From assembly GCF_024349685.1 (NCBI RefSeq), contig NZ_AP025944.1, positions 3,974,001 through 4,038,000 of the forward strand: DNA of 64,000 bases, written 5' to 3'. How positions within the stretch are numbered: the first letter of the stretch is position 1; every line of letters starts with the position of its first letter. Below are positions 1 through 8,909 of this stretch, piece after piece. Source of the DNA: Pseudomonas sp. LRP2-20. Lineage in GTDB: Bacteria; Pseudomonadota; Gammaproteobacteria; Pseudomonadales; Pseudomonadaceae. Both the position numbers and the translations under genes were made by a program. A model generated the notes under the pieces. The model saw only the letters and a list, made by a program, of their open reading frames with translations. It made no database searches and had not been told where the DNA came from.

Positions 1-1
1 C

Positions 2-1048
2 CGCGCCGCCCTCGCCTACGCCAGTTCGCGCATTCCGCTGCCCCAGGCCGTGGTGGCGCTGGGACATGTGTGGATCCTGGTCTACGGCGCCCATCGCGTG
101 GCGGCCGGTGCCCTGGGCATCGGTGAACTGGTCACCTCGCTGCTGGTGGCGACCACGCTGGTGTTCCGTATCGAAGGCATCGGCCGGGTGATGCAGACCT
201 TCGCCGATGCCCGCGCCAGCGCCGAACGCATCTGGCAGTTGCTGGACGAACGCCCGGCCATCCTCGGTGGCCATGCCACGCTGCCTGCCGGGCCGCTGGG
301 GCTGAAGCTGAACCAGGTGCAGGTCAGTGCCGCGCAGGCTGCTCGGCCTGTGTTGCAGGACTGCTCGCTGACCCTGCAACCCGGTGAGGTAGTGGCGCTG
401 GTCGGCGCCACCGGTACCGGCAAGAGCCTGCTGGCCAGCCTGCTGCCGCGCCTTACCGACGTAGAGCACGGCAGCGTGCAGGTAGGCAGTGATGCCGGCG
501 GTTGGCATGACGTGCGCAACCTGGACCTGGCTGACCTGCGCCGCCGCGTTCACGTACTGCCGCAGGAAAGCTTCCTGTTCTCCGACAGCCTGGCCGCCAA
601 CCTGCGCCTGGCCGCGCCGCAAGCCAGCAACGCCCAGTTGCGCGAAGCCTTGCGCCTGGCCGCTGCCGAGGATGTGCTGGCGCGCCTGCCCCACGGCCTG
701 GATACGCCGCTGGGTGACCGTGGCGTTACCTTGTCTGGCGGCCAGCGCCAGCGCCTGTGCCTGGCCCGGGCGCTGCTTGGTGCGCCCGACATCCTTTGCC
801 TGGACGACGCCACCAGCGCCCTGGATGCCTTGGGCGAACGCCAGGTGCTGCACAATATCCGCCACCTGCACAGTGCACACGGCCAAGGCCCGGCCTTGCT
901 CCTGATCACCAGCCGCCTCTCCACCCTGCTGCAGGCCGACCGCGTTCTGATGCTGGAAAACGGCCGTATCAGCGCCAGCGGCAGCCATGCCGAACTGAGC
1001 GCGAACAATGCCCATTACCGCGATTTGCTGGGGGTCGACCATGACTGA
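2..1048 (+). CDS. ABC exporter half-transporter, degenerate-site subunit (5' end outside window)
   Basis: The reading frame is open from base 2, so the gene begins upstream and only the last transmembrane segments plus the whole ATPase domain are visible. The nucleotide-binding domain has Walker A GATGTGKS and an intact signature LSGGQRQR. Walker B reads CLDDATSALD, with Asp where the catalytic Glu normally sits, and the H-switch region reads ITSRLST, with Ser for His. The next gene starts inside its 3' end (8-bp overlap, translational coupling), so the two almost certainly form a heterodimeric exporter of the MdlAB/multidrug type. Substrate is unknown. Confidence 0.9.
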   Translation, partial: RAALAYASSRIPLPQAVVALGHVWILVYGAHRVAAGALGIGELVTSLLVATTLVFRIEGIGRVMQTFADARASAERIWQLLDERPAILGGHATLPAGPLGLKLNQVQVSAAQAARPVLQDCSLTLQPGEVVALVGATGTGKSLLASLLPRLTDVEHGSVQVGSDAGGWHDVRNLDLADLRRRVHVLPQESFLFSDSLAANLRLAAPQASNAQLREALRLAAAEDVLARLPHGLDTPLGDRGVTLSGGQRQRLCLARALLGAPDILCLDDATSALDALGERQVLHNIRHLHSAHGQGPALLLITSRLSTLLQADRVLMLENGRISASGSHAELSANNAHYRDLLGVDHD

Positions 1049-2891
1049 TGTGCAACACACGCCCGCCAGCGATATCGACATCGAGCAGCGTCTGGCCCGC
1101 CAGGCACTGGACCGGGGTATGTTCCACCGCCTGCTGCCGCTGTTGCGGCCCATTCGTGGGCAGATCCTGGCGGTGATCGGCATCGAGCTGCTGCTGGTGT
1201 TTACCGTGTTCCTGCGCCCGTGGTTCGTGCGCGAACTGCTGGACAAGGGCCTGGTACACAGTGCCGACCATTGGCTGCTCGATGAACGCCTGGTGCTGTG
1301 GCTGGGCCTTGGCCTGGCGGCGAGCTGGCTGGGGCGCTTTCTGCTGGCCGGGGTATCGCAGTTCATTGCCGGGCGCGCGGCGATCGGCGTGCTCAACAAC
1401 CTGCGGGTCAAGGTGTTCGCCCATGTGCAGGCGTTGTCGGTGAACTACTTCGACCAGACCCGTGCCGGACGAATCATTTCCCGCGTTGACCGTGATGTCG
1501 ATGCGTTGGAGCCACTGCTGGTACAAGGCCCACCAGAACTCCTGGGCGCCCTGCTGCGCTGCGGGTTGGCTGCGGTGATGCTGTGGCGCATAGAGCCCAG
1601 TTTCTTCTACAGCCTGGCCGCCACTGTACCGTTGCTGGCCGTGGCCACCTGGCGCTTCAAGCGGGTGTCGCAGCGCAACTGGGCCAAGGTGGCGGAGCAA
1701 CGCAGCCGCTTCACCGCACATCTGGTGGAAAGCGTAAGCGGGGTACGGCTGATCCAGCAATGCGGGCAAGCGCAGATCAACCAGGCCCGCTACCGGAGGC
1801 TGCTGGAAGACTTCAACCAGGCGCTGATCCGCGGCAGCCTGCGCGCTGGCTGGTTCGCCCCGTTCACCGCGTTGCTCAGCACCGCCGGCATGGCCGTGCT
1901 GTTGCTGGTCGGCGCCCACGGCCTGGCCGGGGGCAAGGTCAGCGTTGGCCAAGTGGCAGAGAGCCTGTTCTACGTGTTTCTGTTCCTCGGCCCGCTGCAG
2001 GAGTTGTCGGACCTGTTCGAGCGCTATGCCACCGGCAGTGCCTCGGCCCAGCGCATCTTCCTGTTGCTCGACACACGCCCGCAGGTACTCGACCCACCTG
2101 CGCCACGAGCGCTGGCCAGGGCACACGGCCAGGTGGACTTCGAAAAGGTCGGTTTTGCCTATCTGCCAAACAGCCCACGGCCAGTGATTGACCGGCTCGA
2201 CCTGCATATTCGTGCGGGTGAAGTGATAGCCATCGTCGGCCCCTCGGGGCATGGCAAAAGCACCTTGGTACAGCTGCTGACGCGCTTCTACGAAGTGCAG
2301 GACGGCGCCGTGAAGCTGGATGGCATCGACCTGCGTGCCCTGGCCCAGCATGACGTGCGGCGCAACGTGGGCGTGGTGCTGCAGGACAACGTGCTGTTCA
2401 GCGGCAGCATCCTCGACAACCTGCGCCTGGCCTCGCCAGCTGCCAGCGATGCGCAACTGATTGCCGCGGCCCGCGAGCTGGGTGCCGACGAAGTGCTGGA
2501 GCGCCTGCCGCAGCGCTACCACACCGAAGTCGGCCCGCTGGGCGCGCACCTGAGCCATGGCCAGCGCCAGTTGGTGTGCCTGGTGCGGGCGTACCTCGCC
2601 GACCCGGCGGTGCTGGTGCTCGACGAAGCCACCTCGGCGGTGGACGTGCACACCGAACGGCGCATCCAGCGTGCCCTGCGCCGGCTCTGCCAGGGGCGCA
2701 CGGCGATCATCATTGCCCACCGGTTGGCGACTATTCGTGATGCTGACCGGATTGCAGTGGTCCGGCATGGGAAGGTGGTGGAGCAAGGGCCGCATGCTGA
2801 ACTGATCGGCCGTGGTGGGGCTTATACGGCGCTGTACGACGCGTATTTGCGCAGTGCTGGAGAGGTTGCAACCGAAGAAATCGAGGTCTGA
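1041..2891 (+). CDS. ABC exporter half-transporter, catalytic-site subunit
   Basis: A full-length type I exporter half of 616 residues: an N-terminal six-helix membrane domain followed by an ATPase domain with Walker A GPSGHGKST, Walker B VLVLDEATSAVD and H-switch IIIAHRLAT. The signature motif is altered to LSHGQRQ. The ATG at 1041 is chosen because it overlaps the stop of the upstream half-transporter; an in-frame upstream start would lie deep in that gene. Together the two subunits give one canonical and one degenerate ATP site, as known for heterodimeric exporters. Substrate not predictable. Confidence 0.93.
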   Translation: MTDVQHTPASDIDIEQRLARQALDRGMFHRLLPLLRPIRGQILAVIGIELLLVFTVFLRPWFVRELLDKGLVHSADHWLLDERLVLWLGLGLAASWLGRFLLAGVSQFIAGRAAIGVLNNLRVKVFAHVQALSVNYFDQTRAGRIISRVDRDVDALEPLLVQGPPELLGALLRCGLAAVMLWRIEPSFFYSLAATVPLLAVATWRFKRVSQRNWAKVAEQRSRFTAHLVESVSGVRLIQQCGQAQINQARYRRLLEDFNQALIRGSLRAGWFAPFTALLSTAGMAVLLLVGAHGLAGGKVSVGQVAESLFYVFLFLGPLQELSDLFERYATGSASAQRIFLLLDTRPQVLDPPAPRALARAHGQVDFEKVGFAYLPNSPRPVIDRLDLHIRAGEVIAIVGPSGHGKSTLVQLLTRFYEVQDGAVKLDGIDLRALAQHDVRRNVGVVLQDNVLFSGSILDNLRLASPAASDAQLIAAARELGADEVLERLPQRYHTEVGPLGAHLSHGQRQLVCLVRAYLADPAVLVLDEATSAVDVHTERRIQRALRRLCQGRTAIIIAHRLATIRDADRIAVVRHGKVVEQGPHAELIGRGGAYTALYDAYLRSAGEVATEEIEV

Positions 2892-2895
2892 CTTG

Positions 2896-2935
2896 CCGGC
2901 CTCTTCGCGGCGTCGAACCGCCGCGAAGAGGCCGG
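2896..2935. terminator. Perfect 16-bp hairpin after the ABC exporter genes
   Basis: Arms 2896-2911 and 2920-2935 are perfectly complementary around an 8-nt loop, five bases after the exporter stop codon. There is no long T-run, so it may act as a weak or bidirectional terminator or protect the 3' end. Confidence 0.6.
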
Positions 2936-2947
2936 ACCTGTTCATGC

Positions 2948-2989
2948 TGCTGTCCCAGCATCCACTGCTGCCTGATTGCTGCTACAGCA
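2948..2989 (+). promoter_or_regulatory. Two TGCTG-N3-CAGCA dyads, probable activator sites
   Basis: Dyads at 2948-2960 (spacer TCC) and 2977-2989 (spacer CTA) lie 58-99 bp upstream of the sigma-54 promoter at 3047. The same 13-bp dyad occurs before the other two sigma-54 promoters of this cluster, which makes it a good candidate for the enhancer site of a common activator. No activator gene of that type lies in the window. Confidence 0.55.
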
Positions 2990-3046
2990 GCACATATCCC
3001 TCAGCCCACCCCCGCAAGCCCCCGCCCCACAGGCCTCAGCCATCCA

Positions 3047-3062
3047 TGGCACAGCCGTTGCA
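3047..3062 (+). promoter_or_regulatory. Sigma-54 promoter for the monooxygenase-DszB operon
   Basis: TGGCACAGCCGTTGCA matches the -24/-12 consensus TGGCACRN4TTGCW at every fixed position. It ends 42 bp before the start codon of the flavin monooxygenase, and an AGGAG ribosome site follows. Confidence 0.85.
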
Positions 3063-3104
3063 CCACCTCCCCCACTCGCACACCCTGCCTCTTCAGGAGT
3101 CCCC

Positions 3105-4253
3105 ATGACCACCGAATTCTTCTGGCGCCTGCCCTTGGGTACCGACGGCCCGCAGCTGTCCACCGACCGCCACAACCGTGGCAACCCTGTACACCGCGCC
3201 GGCAACATCGCCCCCGGCCGCCTGCCCGATGGCCAGGCCGACGGCTTCACCTACATCGACTACATCGCCCAGGTGGCCAAGGCCGCCGAGCTGGCCGGCT
3301 TCGAGGGCGCGCTGCTGCCCACCGGCCCGGAGCCGTGGATTGCCGCCGCCGCGCTGGCCCGCGAAACCCGGCGCATCCGCTTCCTGATCGCTTTCCAGGC
3401 CACCTGGACCCTGCCCGCCTATGCCGCCCAGCAGGCGGCAATCCTGCAGAACCTCAGCGGTGGCCGGCTGGACTGGAACATCATCACTGGCGGTAACCCG
3501 GCCAGCCAACGCGCCAATGGCGATTTCCTGGAACATGACCTGCGCTACAAGCGCACCGGCGAATTCCTCGACGTGATCCAGGGCCTGTGGGCGCAGGACA
3601 AGTTCTCCTACGATGGCGACATCTACCGCCTGGAGAACGGCAGCCTGCCGCCAGGCCTGCAGCACGAACGCAAACCGGGCGTGTACTTCTCCGGATTTTC
3701 CGATGCCGCGCTGGAGGTGGCCGCGCGCCATGCCGACGTATACCTGAACTGGGCCGAGCCGATCGACAAGCTCAAGCCGCATATCGAGCGGGTGCGCGAA
3801 CTGGCCGACAAGCAAGGCCGCACGGTGCGCTTCGGCCTGCGCGTCGACCTGTTCGCCCGCGAAACCGAAGAACAGGCCTGGCGCGAGCTGCGCCAGCAGT
3901 TCGAGCGCCTGGAAGGCAAAGCCAGCGCCAGCGCCAAGGGCTTCGTGACCGGTTCGGACTCTGTGGGCGGCGCACGGCAGGCGGCCTATCACCAAGGCTT
4001 GCAGGGCTTCGACGAACTGATCCTGGCGCGCAACCTGTGGGCCGGCTTTGCCAAGGCCAAGCCAGGCCCTACCGTGGGCCTGGTGGGCAGCCACCAGCAC
4101 ATCGCCGAACGCCTGGCCGAATACCGCGATGCCGGTTTCAGCACCTTCATCCTCGCCGCCAACCCGCACCTGGAAGAGGCCCTGCGCATCGGCCAGGAAG
4201 TGCTGCCGCTGGTGCAACAGGCGACCACTTCCCCTTTGCAGGCCAGCGCCTGA
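3105..4253 (+). CDS. SsuD-like FMNH2-dependent monooxygenase (LLM class)
   Basis: The protein has 382 residues, the length of alkanesulfonate monooxygenase SsuD, and shares its landmarks: a short N-terminal strand FFWRLPL, the stretch GALLPTGPEPW, LPAYAAQQAA, then LSGGRLDWNIITGG, YFSGFSDAA and the C-terminal pattern GFSTFILAANPHLEEA. Enzymes of this family use FMNH2 from a partner reductase and O2 to cleave C-S bonds in sulfonates or oxidise sulfones, in the cytoplasm. It is first in an operon with two DszB-like genes behind a sigma-54 promoter; no SsuE-type reductase lies beside it. AGGAG sits 6 bases before the ATG. The exact substrate is open. Confidence 0.85.
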   Translation: MTTEFFWRLPLGTDGPQLSTDRHNRGNPVHRAGNIAPGRLPDGQADGFTYIDYIAQVAKAAELAGFEGALLPTGPEPWIAAAALARETRRIRFLIAFQATWTLPAYAAQQAAILQNLSGGRLDWNIITGGNPASQRANGDFLEHDLRYKRTGEFLDVIQGLWAQDKFSYDGDIYRLENGSLPPGLQHERKPGVYFSGFSDAALEVAARHADVYLNWAEPIDKLKPHIERVRELADKQGRTVRFGLRVDLFARETEEQAWRELRQQFERLEGKASASAKGFVTGSDSVGGARQAAYHQGLQGFDELILARNLWAGFAKAKPGPTVGLVGSHQHIAERLAEYRDAGFSTFILAANPHLEEALRIGQEVLPLVQQATTSPLQASA

Positions 4254-4272
4254 TCCCGACCGGAGCCCGAAC

Positions 4273-5337
4273 ATGAGCCAACCCCTCGATACCCTGTGGT
4301 ACACCCGCTGTCCGGTGCCCACCGGCCTGGGCATTGCCGTGCAGCAAGGCTGGCTGCAAGACGACCTGGCCAGCCTCGGCACCCAGGTGCAATCGCTGCG
4401 CGAAGCCGACCAGCAGGCGGTGCGCGAATCGCACTTCGACCACAGCCTGCTCAACTCGGTACGCCATGGCGGCAGCATCCCGGCCATCTGGGCCCGCGCC
4501 CAGGGCCGCGAAACCCGCGTGATCGGCCTGTCGTGGGCCGATGAGGCGCAGTTGATCCTGACCCGGCCGGACAGCGGCATCCACAGCGTGAAAGACCTCA
4601 AGGGCCGGCGCTTCGGCCTGCCTGACTGGGCCGCCGCGCAGATCGACTTCACCCGTGCCCAGGCCCTGCGCGGGCTGGAAAACGCCTTGAAGCTCGAAGG
4701 GCTGCAAGTGGGCGACGTGGCGCTGGTCAACTACCGATACGACGGTACCTTCAGCGACCGCCCAGTACGCAACGTGGCCGGCACACCGGTGTCCAGCACC
4801 CAGAGCGAAGGCCGCAACCTGGAGCTGGCTGGCCTGCTGCGCGGCGAAGTGGACGCCATCTTCCTCAAGGGTGCCAGCGCCGTGCAACTGGCCCACGCCT
4901 TTGCCCTGCACACGGTGATCGATACCGGCAGCCACCCCGACCCACTGATCCGCAGCAACAACGGCACACCACGCACCCTGGCGGTGGACAGCCACCTGCT
5001 GGCGCAGCACCCACAGGTGGTACGCACCCTGCTCGGTTCGGTGCTGCGCGCCGAGCGCTGGGCGCACCAGCACCCGGATGAAACCCGCCGCTACCTGGCG
5101 CGGGAAACCAACAGCAGCGAGTACTGGGTGCAAGTGGCCTATGGCAATGACGCCCACCTGCGCCTGAGCACCCGCCTGGACGAGCAGGCCATCGTGGCCT
5201 TGCAGGATTTTGTCGAGTTCCTCGAACGCTGGCGCTTCATTCCGGCGCGCTTCGAGGTGCGCGACTGGATCGCCCGCCAACCCCTGGACCAGCTGCTGGC
5301 CCCCACCCCCATGGACAGGAAACCCGTTACCCCATGA
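4273..5337 (+). CDS. DszB-like sulfinate desulfinase candidate (Cys-His-Arg triad intact)
   Basis: The 354-residue protein has the two-domain fold signature of periplasmic-binding-like proteins but no signal peptide, so it should be cytoplasmic. Its N-terminus aligns with 2'-hydroxybiphenyl-2-sulfinate desulfinase DszB: the motif around the catalytic Cys (YTRCPVP, Cys13), the His (ESHFDH, His54) and the Arg (SVRHGGSIP, Arg64), with His and Arg ten residues apart as in DszB. Coupled with the SsuD-like enzyme upstream, it could release sulfite from a sulfinate product. Databases often label such proteins ABC substrate-binding proteins. The alignment is from memory and the substrate is inferred. 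Confidence 0.7.
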   Translation: MSQPLDTLWYTRCPVPTGLGIAVQQGWLQDDLASLGTQVQSLREADQQAVRESHFDHSLLNSVRHGGSIPAIWARAQGRETRVIGLSWADEAQLILTRPDSGIHSVKDLKGRRFGLPDWAAAQIDFTRAQALRGLENALKLEGLQVGDVALVNYRYDGTFSDRPVRNVAGTPVSSTQSEGRNLELAGLLRGEVDAIFLKGASAVQLAHAFALHTVIDTGSHPDPLIRSNNGTPRTLAVDSHLLAQHPQVVRTLLGSVLRAERWAHQHPDETRRYLARETNSSEYWVQVAYGNDAHLRLSTRLDEQAIVALQDFVEFLERWRFIPARFEVRDWIARQPLDQLLAPTPMDRKPVTP

Positions 5338-6392
5338 CCAAGCCCCTGGAAACCCTCTGGTACACCCACAGCCCGGTGCCCACCGGCCTCGGCATTGCCG
5401 TGCAGTCGGGGCGCCTGGCCGAGGCCTTTGCGCCATTCGGCACCAATATCCAGTCGCTGCGCGAGTCCAGCGAACGCGAGGTGCGCGAGGCCCACTACGA
5501 CCACCACCTGCAGAACTCGGTGCGCCACGGCGGCAACATCCCGGCGATCTGGGCCTACGCCAGCGGCGTCGAGACCCGCGTGCTGGGGCTGTCGTGGAGC
5601 GATGAGGTGCAGTTGATCCTCACCACCGAAGAAAGTGGTGTACGCAGTATCCGCGACTTGAAGAACCGCCGCTTCGGCTTGCCCAAGTGGGCCAATGTGC
5701 AGATCGACTTCACCCGTGCCCAGGCCCTGCGCGGGCTGGAAAACGCCCTGAAGCTCGAGGGCCTGGCGGTGGCCGATGTGGAGCTGGTCGACTACCCCTA
5801 CGGCGGCACCTACAGCGACGATGCCAAGCAGCACCTGTATGGCGCCGAAGTGAGCCTGGACACCAGCCGCTTCAGCCGCCGCAACAATGAGCTGATCGGC
5901 CTGCTGCGTGGCGACATCGACGCCATCTTCCTCAAGGGCGCCCATGCGGTACACCTGGCCCATGAGTTCGGCCTGCGCGTGGTGGTGGACACCGGCAGCC
6001 ACCCCGACCCACTGATCCGCAGCAACAACGGCACGCCGCGCACGCTGACCGTCGACCGGCACTTGCTGGAGAACCACTTCGAGGCCAGCCGCACGCTGGT
6101 CGACACGGTACTGCGCACCGAGCAATGGGCCTGGGCCAACCCCGAAGAGACTCGGCGCTTTCTGGCGCGTGAGCTCAACACCAGCGAGTACTGGGTAGCG
6201 GCGGCGTATGGCGACGATGCGCACCGGCGGTTGCGCACGACGCTGGACAGCCGCTCGATCGAGGCGCTGCAGGACTTTACCGAATTCCTGTTCAGGTGGG
6301 GGTTCATACCTCGGCGCTTTGATGTGCGGGAGTGGATTGATTTTCGCGTGCTGGAGAATGTGATCGGCTCGACCTCGCGCTTGGCCGTTTAA
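5334..6392 (+). CDS. DszB-like paralogue with Cys-to-Ser change
   Basis: The 352-residue protein is a close tandem copy of the preceding gene; start and stop overlap as ATGA. His54 and Arg64 and the flanking pattern SVRHGGNIP are kept, but the residue equivalent to the DszB catalytic Cys is Ser13 (YTHSPVP). It also lacks a signal peptide. In DszB the Cys-to-Ser change abolishes activity, so this copy may be a ligand-binding partner, a non-catalytic subunit or an enzyme with different chemistry. It ends just before a perfect hairpin. Confidence 0.7.
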   Translation: MTKPLETLWYTHSPVPTGLGIAVQSGRLAEAFAPFGTNIQSLRESSEREVREAHYDHHLQNSVRHGGNIPAIWAYASGVETRVLGLSWSDEVQLILTTEESGVRSIRDLKNRRFGLPKWANVQIDFTRAQALRGLENALKLEGLAVADVELVDYPYGGTYSDDAKQHLYGAEVSLDTSRFSRRNNELIGLLRGDIDAIFLKGAHAVHLAHEFGLRVVVDTGSHPDPLIRSNNGTPRTLTVDRHLLENHFEASRTLVDTVLRTEQWAWANPEETRRFLARELNTSEYWVAAAYGDDAHRRLRTTLDSRSIEALQDFTEFLFRWGFIPRRFDVREWIDFRVLENVIGSTSRLAV

Positions 6393-6398
6393 GATGTT

Positions 6399-6420
6399 GG
6401 GGCTGCTGAGCAGCAGCCCC
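6399..6420 (+). terminator. GC-rich hairpin after the DszB-like operon
   Basis: GGGGCTGCTG and CAGCAGCCCC pair around AG, 7 bases after the stop codon. The inner part also resembles the TGCTG/CAGCA dyads (spacer 2 instead of 3), so a double role is possible. Confidence 0.6.
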
Positions 6421-6440
6421 AGCCATTTCTGCCACCCCAT

Positions 6441-6453
6441 TGCTGCCCCAGCA
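6441..6453 (+). promoter_or_regulatory. TGCTG-N3-CAGCA dyad upstream of TonB receptor 1
   Basis: TGCTG-CCC-CAGCA lies 88 bp upstream of the sigma-54 promoter at 6542; a half site TGCTG occurs at 6474. Same dyad as before the other two sigma-54 promoters of the sulfur module. Confidence 0.5.
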
Positions 6454-6541
6454 GCACCCGCCCAGCACCCCACTGCTGCCCAACCTGCAAGACTGTCCAA
6501 GCTCAGGCATTAAATCCATACAAATCAATTAGTTAGCAATG

Positions 6542-6557
6542 TGGCACAGTCCCTGCT
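6542..6557 (+). promoter_or_regulatory. Sigma-54 promoter for TonB receptor 1
   Basis: TGGCACAGTCCCTGCT has the GG and GC dinucleotides at the required distance and differs from consensus at one base. It ends 42 bp before the receptor ATG, the same distance as in the upstream operon. Confidence 0.8.
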
Positions 6558-6599
6558 CTAGCCCTCCCCAACAACGCTTTACATACGGGGAGATCCACC

Positions 6600-8843
6600 A
6601 TGCACCAACGTCATCCACTCGCTCGCCAGATCAGCCTTGCGCTGCTGCTGGCCGGCACCGGCACCCAGGCCATCGCCGCCAACGAAGACAACAAGAACGA
6701 ACCGGCCCTGGAAACCGTCACCGTCACCGCCCAGCACCGCGAACAAACCTTGCAGGAAGTCCCGGTCGCCGTGTCGGCCATCAAGGGCACCAGCATCACC
6801 GCCGACGGGGTGCGCGCGATGGGCGACATCACCACCTTCGTGCCCAACGCCTCGGCCAAGAACCCCGACGGCGACGGTCGCCCGCGCTGGTACATCCGCG
6901 GCCTGGGCACCGGCGACACCGGCGCGGCGACGGTCTACCCGGTGGGCATCTACGCCGATGACGTGTACCTCAACGCGCCCATCGCCGGTGGTGGGCCGCT
7001 GTTCGACCTGGAACGCATCGAAATCCTGCGTGGCCCGCAAGGCACCCTGTATGGCAAGAACACCACGGCCGGCGCGGTCAACGTGATCTCGAAAAAGCCG
7101 ACCTTCGACACCGACGGCTACGGCACGGTCGGCTTCGGTACCAAGAACGAGCGCATCGTCACCGGTGCCATCGGTGGTGCGCTGGTGGATGAAAAACTGG
7201 CTGGGCGGGTAGCGCTGTACTCCGAGGAGCGCGACGGTTTCCAGAACAACGACTTCGATGGCAACACCTACGGCGACGTGAACAAGAAGGCCATCCGCCT
7301 GCAGTTCCTGGCCCAGCTCAACCCTGACCTGGACGCCCTGCTCAAGCTGCACAGCCGCCAGTTCAAGGGCGACGGCAGCAACGGCTCGCTGCCGGTGGGC
7401 CGCTACTACAACGTCGGCTACGAACGCCCGCACGGGCGCGACATCTCGTTGAACGTCAATGAAGACTATCGCCTGGACCACGACGGCGCCTCGCTGACCT
7501 TCAACTGGTACCTGGGCGACTACACCTTGACCTCGATCAGCGCCTACGACTACATCCGCAACCGCTCGACCAGCGATGCCGACTACACCCCCTACGAGGT
7601 CAACGGCGCGGCCATCACCGACAACAGCTACCGCCAGTGGTCGCAGGAGCTGCGCCTGGCCTCGCCGGAAGACCGCCCTCTGCACTGGCTGGTGGGCACC
7701 CACTACTTCCATGAAGACCTGGACAGCTCTGCGCAGCGTATCGTCACGCCGGGACCGACCCCCAACGGTACCGGCTCGAACCAGGTGGGCACCACCGCGC
7801 TCCGCGACCTGGGCTACGATCACCGCACCGACAGCTACGCCCTGTTCGGCAACCTGACCTACGACTTCACCGATGACTTCAGCGTCACCGGCGGCCTGCG
7901 CTGGACACAGGAGAAAAAGGACATCGACCTGGACCTGGTGCAGCTGACCCGTGCCACGGCCAGTGGCCCGCTGATCCCATTGGCCGGAGCAGGCACCAAC
8001 GGCAACCGCCAGGAAGACAAGACCTGGGAAGCCTGGACTTACGACCTGACGCCTGAATACCGCATCAACGACAACCTGCGGGTGTTCTTCCGCTACGCCC
8101 ACGGCTTCCGCTCGGGCGGCTTCAACACCGGGCTGTCGACCAGCCTGGCGCAGTTGACCACGGTCGACCCGGAAAAGCTGGACGCCTACGAGCTGGGGCT
8201 GAAGTCGGAGTGGTTCGACCGCCGCCTGACGGTCAACGCGAACATCTTCTACTACGACTACTCCGACATCCAGGTGAACCTGCTGACGGTGAACAATGGC
8301 GTGCTCACCACCGCACTGACCAACGGCGCCAAGGGCAAGGTCAAGGGCGCGGAACTTGAAATCGAGGGCCAACCGACCGAACGCCTGCACCTGCGCGCAG
8401 CGGTATCGTTCCTGGACACCGAATACACCGACTTCAAGAACACCAACCCCACCACCGGCGCAGTGACCGGCGACTACAGCGGCAACAGCTTCGTGCGTTC
8501 GCCGCGCAACGTGGTGTCGCTGGGTGCGGACTACACCATCCCGCTGGAAGTGGGCGGCAAGCTGGTGGCCGGCGGCGACGTGAGCTTCCGTGACAAAGAG
8601 TACTTCCTGGCCGACCGTCAGAGCAGCGTCGATTCCACCCTCAGCCAACCCCACTACACCCTGGCCAACGCCCGCCTGAGCTGGTTCAGCCATGACGACA
8701 AGCTGAGCGTGACAGGCTTCGTCAACAACCTCACCGACCGCCGCTACCAGGTGCACGGCCGGCCCAACGGCACCGCCGGGCAGTACGTGATCACCTACGG
8801 CGACCCGCGCACCGTCGGGCTCAGCGTTACCAGCCGGTTCTGA
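6600..8843 (+). CDS. TonB-dependent outer membrane receptor 1
   Basis: The 747-residue protein starts with a signal peptide ending near AIAA, then a TonB-box-like ETVTVTA, a plug domain with the motif LRGPQGTLYGKNTTAG, and a long beta-barrel ending in the aromatic terminal residue of TSRF. It takes up a substrate across the outer membrane with energy from TonB. Its sigma-54 promoter and place between organosulfur enzymes and an importer suggest an organosulfur ligand rather than a siderophore; that is an inference from context. A GGGGAGA ribosome site precedes the ATG. Confidence 0.92.
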   Translation: MHQRHPLARQISLALLLAGTGTQAIAANEDNKNEPALETVTVTAQHREQTLQEVPVAVSAIKGTSITADGVRAMGDITTFVPNASAKNPDGDGRPRWYIRGLGTGDTGAATVYPVGIYADDVYLNAPIAGGGPLFDLERIEILRGPQGTLYGKNTTAGAVNVISKKPTFDTDGYGTVGFGTKNERIVTGAIGGALVDEKLAGRVALYSEERDGFQNNDFDGNTYGDVNKKAIRLQFLAQLNPDLDALLKLHSRQFKGDGSNGSLPVGRYYNVGYERPHGRDISLNVNEDYRLDHDGASLTFNWYLGDYTLTSISAYDYIRNRSTSDADYTPYEVNGAAITDNSYRQWSQELRLASPEDRPLHWLVGTHYFHEDLDSSAQRIVTPGPTPNGTGSNQVGTTALRDLGYDHRTDSYALFGNLTYDFTDDFSVTGGLRWTQEKKDIDLDLVQLTRATASGPLIPLAGAGTNGNRQEDKTWEAWTYDLTPEYRINDNLRVFFRYAHGFRSGGFNTGLSTSLAQLTTVDPEKLDAYELGLKSEWFDRRLTVNANIFYYDYSDIQVNLLTVNNGVLTTALTNGAKGKVKGAELEIEGQPTERLHLRAAVSFLDTEYTDFKNTNPTTGAVTGDYSGNSFVRSPRNVVSLGADYTIPLEVGGKLVAGGDVSFRDKEYFLADRQSSVDSTLSQPHYTLANARLSWFSHDDKLSVTGFVNNLTDRRYQVHGRPNGTAGQYVITYGDPRTVGLSVTSRF

Positions 8844-8854
8844 TTATCAAGCCA

Positions 8855-8880
8855 TTGGGGCTGCTGTGCAGCAGCCCCAA
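8855..8880. terminator. Perfect 12-bp hairpin between the two TonB receptor genes
   Basis: TTGGGGCTGCTG and its exact complement surround TG, just after receptor 1. It is nearly identical to the hairpin at 6399-6420 and may end receptor 1 transcripts or only stabilise them, since no promoter is evident for receptor 2. Confidence 0.55.
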
Positions 8881-8909
8881 AGCATCACGCTGCATAAAAG
8901 GAATACTCC

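Noticed and set aside
969..2945. Long minus-strand open frame opposite the second ABC exporter gene
   Set aside because: It is a shadow of the high-GC coding strand: the plus frame has clear ABC motifs, the minus frame has none.
6579..8756. 725-codon minus-strand open frame opposite TonB receptor 1
   Set aside because: Low-complexity Val/Ala/Gly/Arg composition and no recognisable domain; the plus strand encodes an obvious receptor with signal peptide and barrel.
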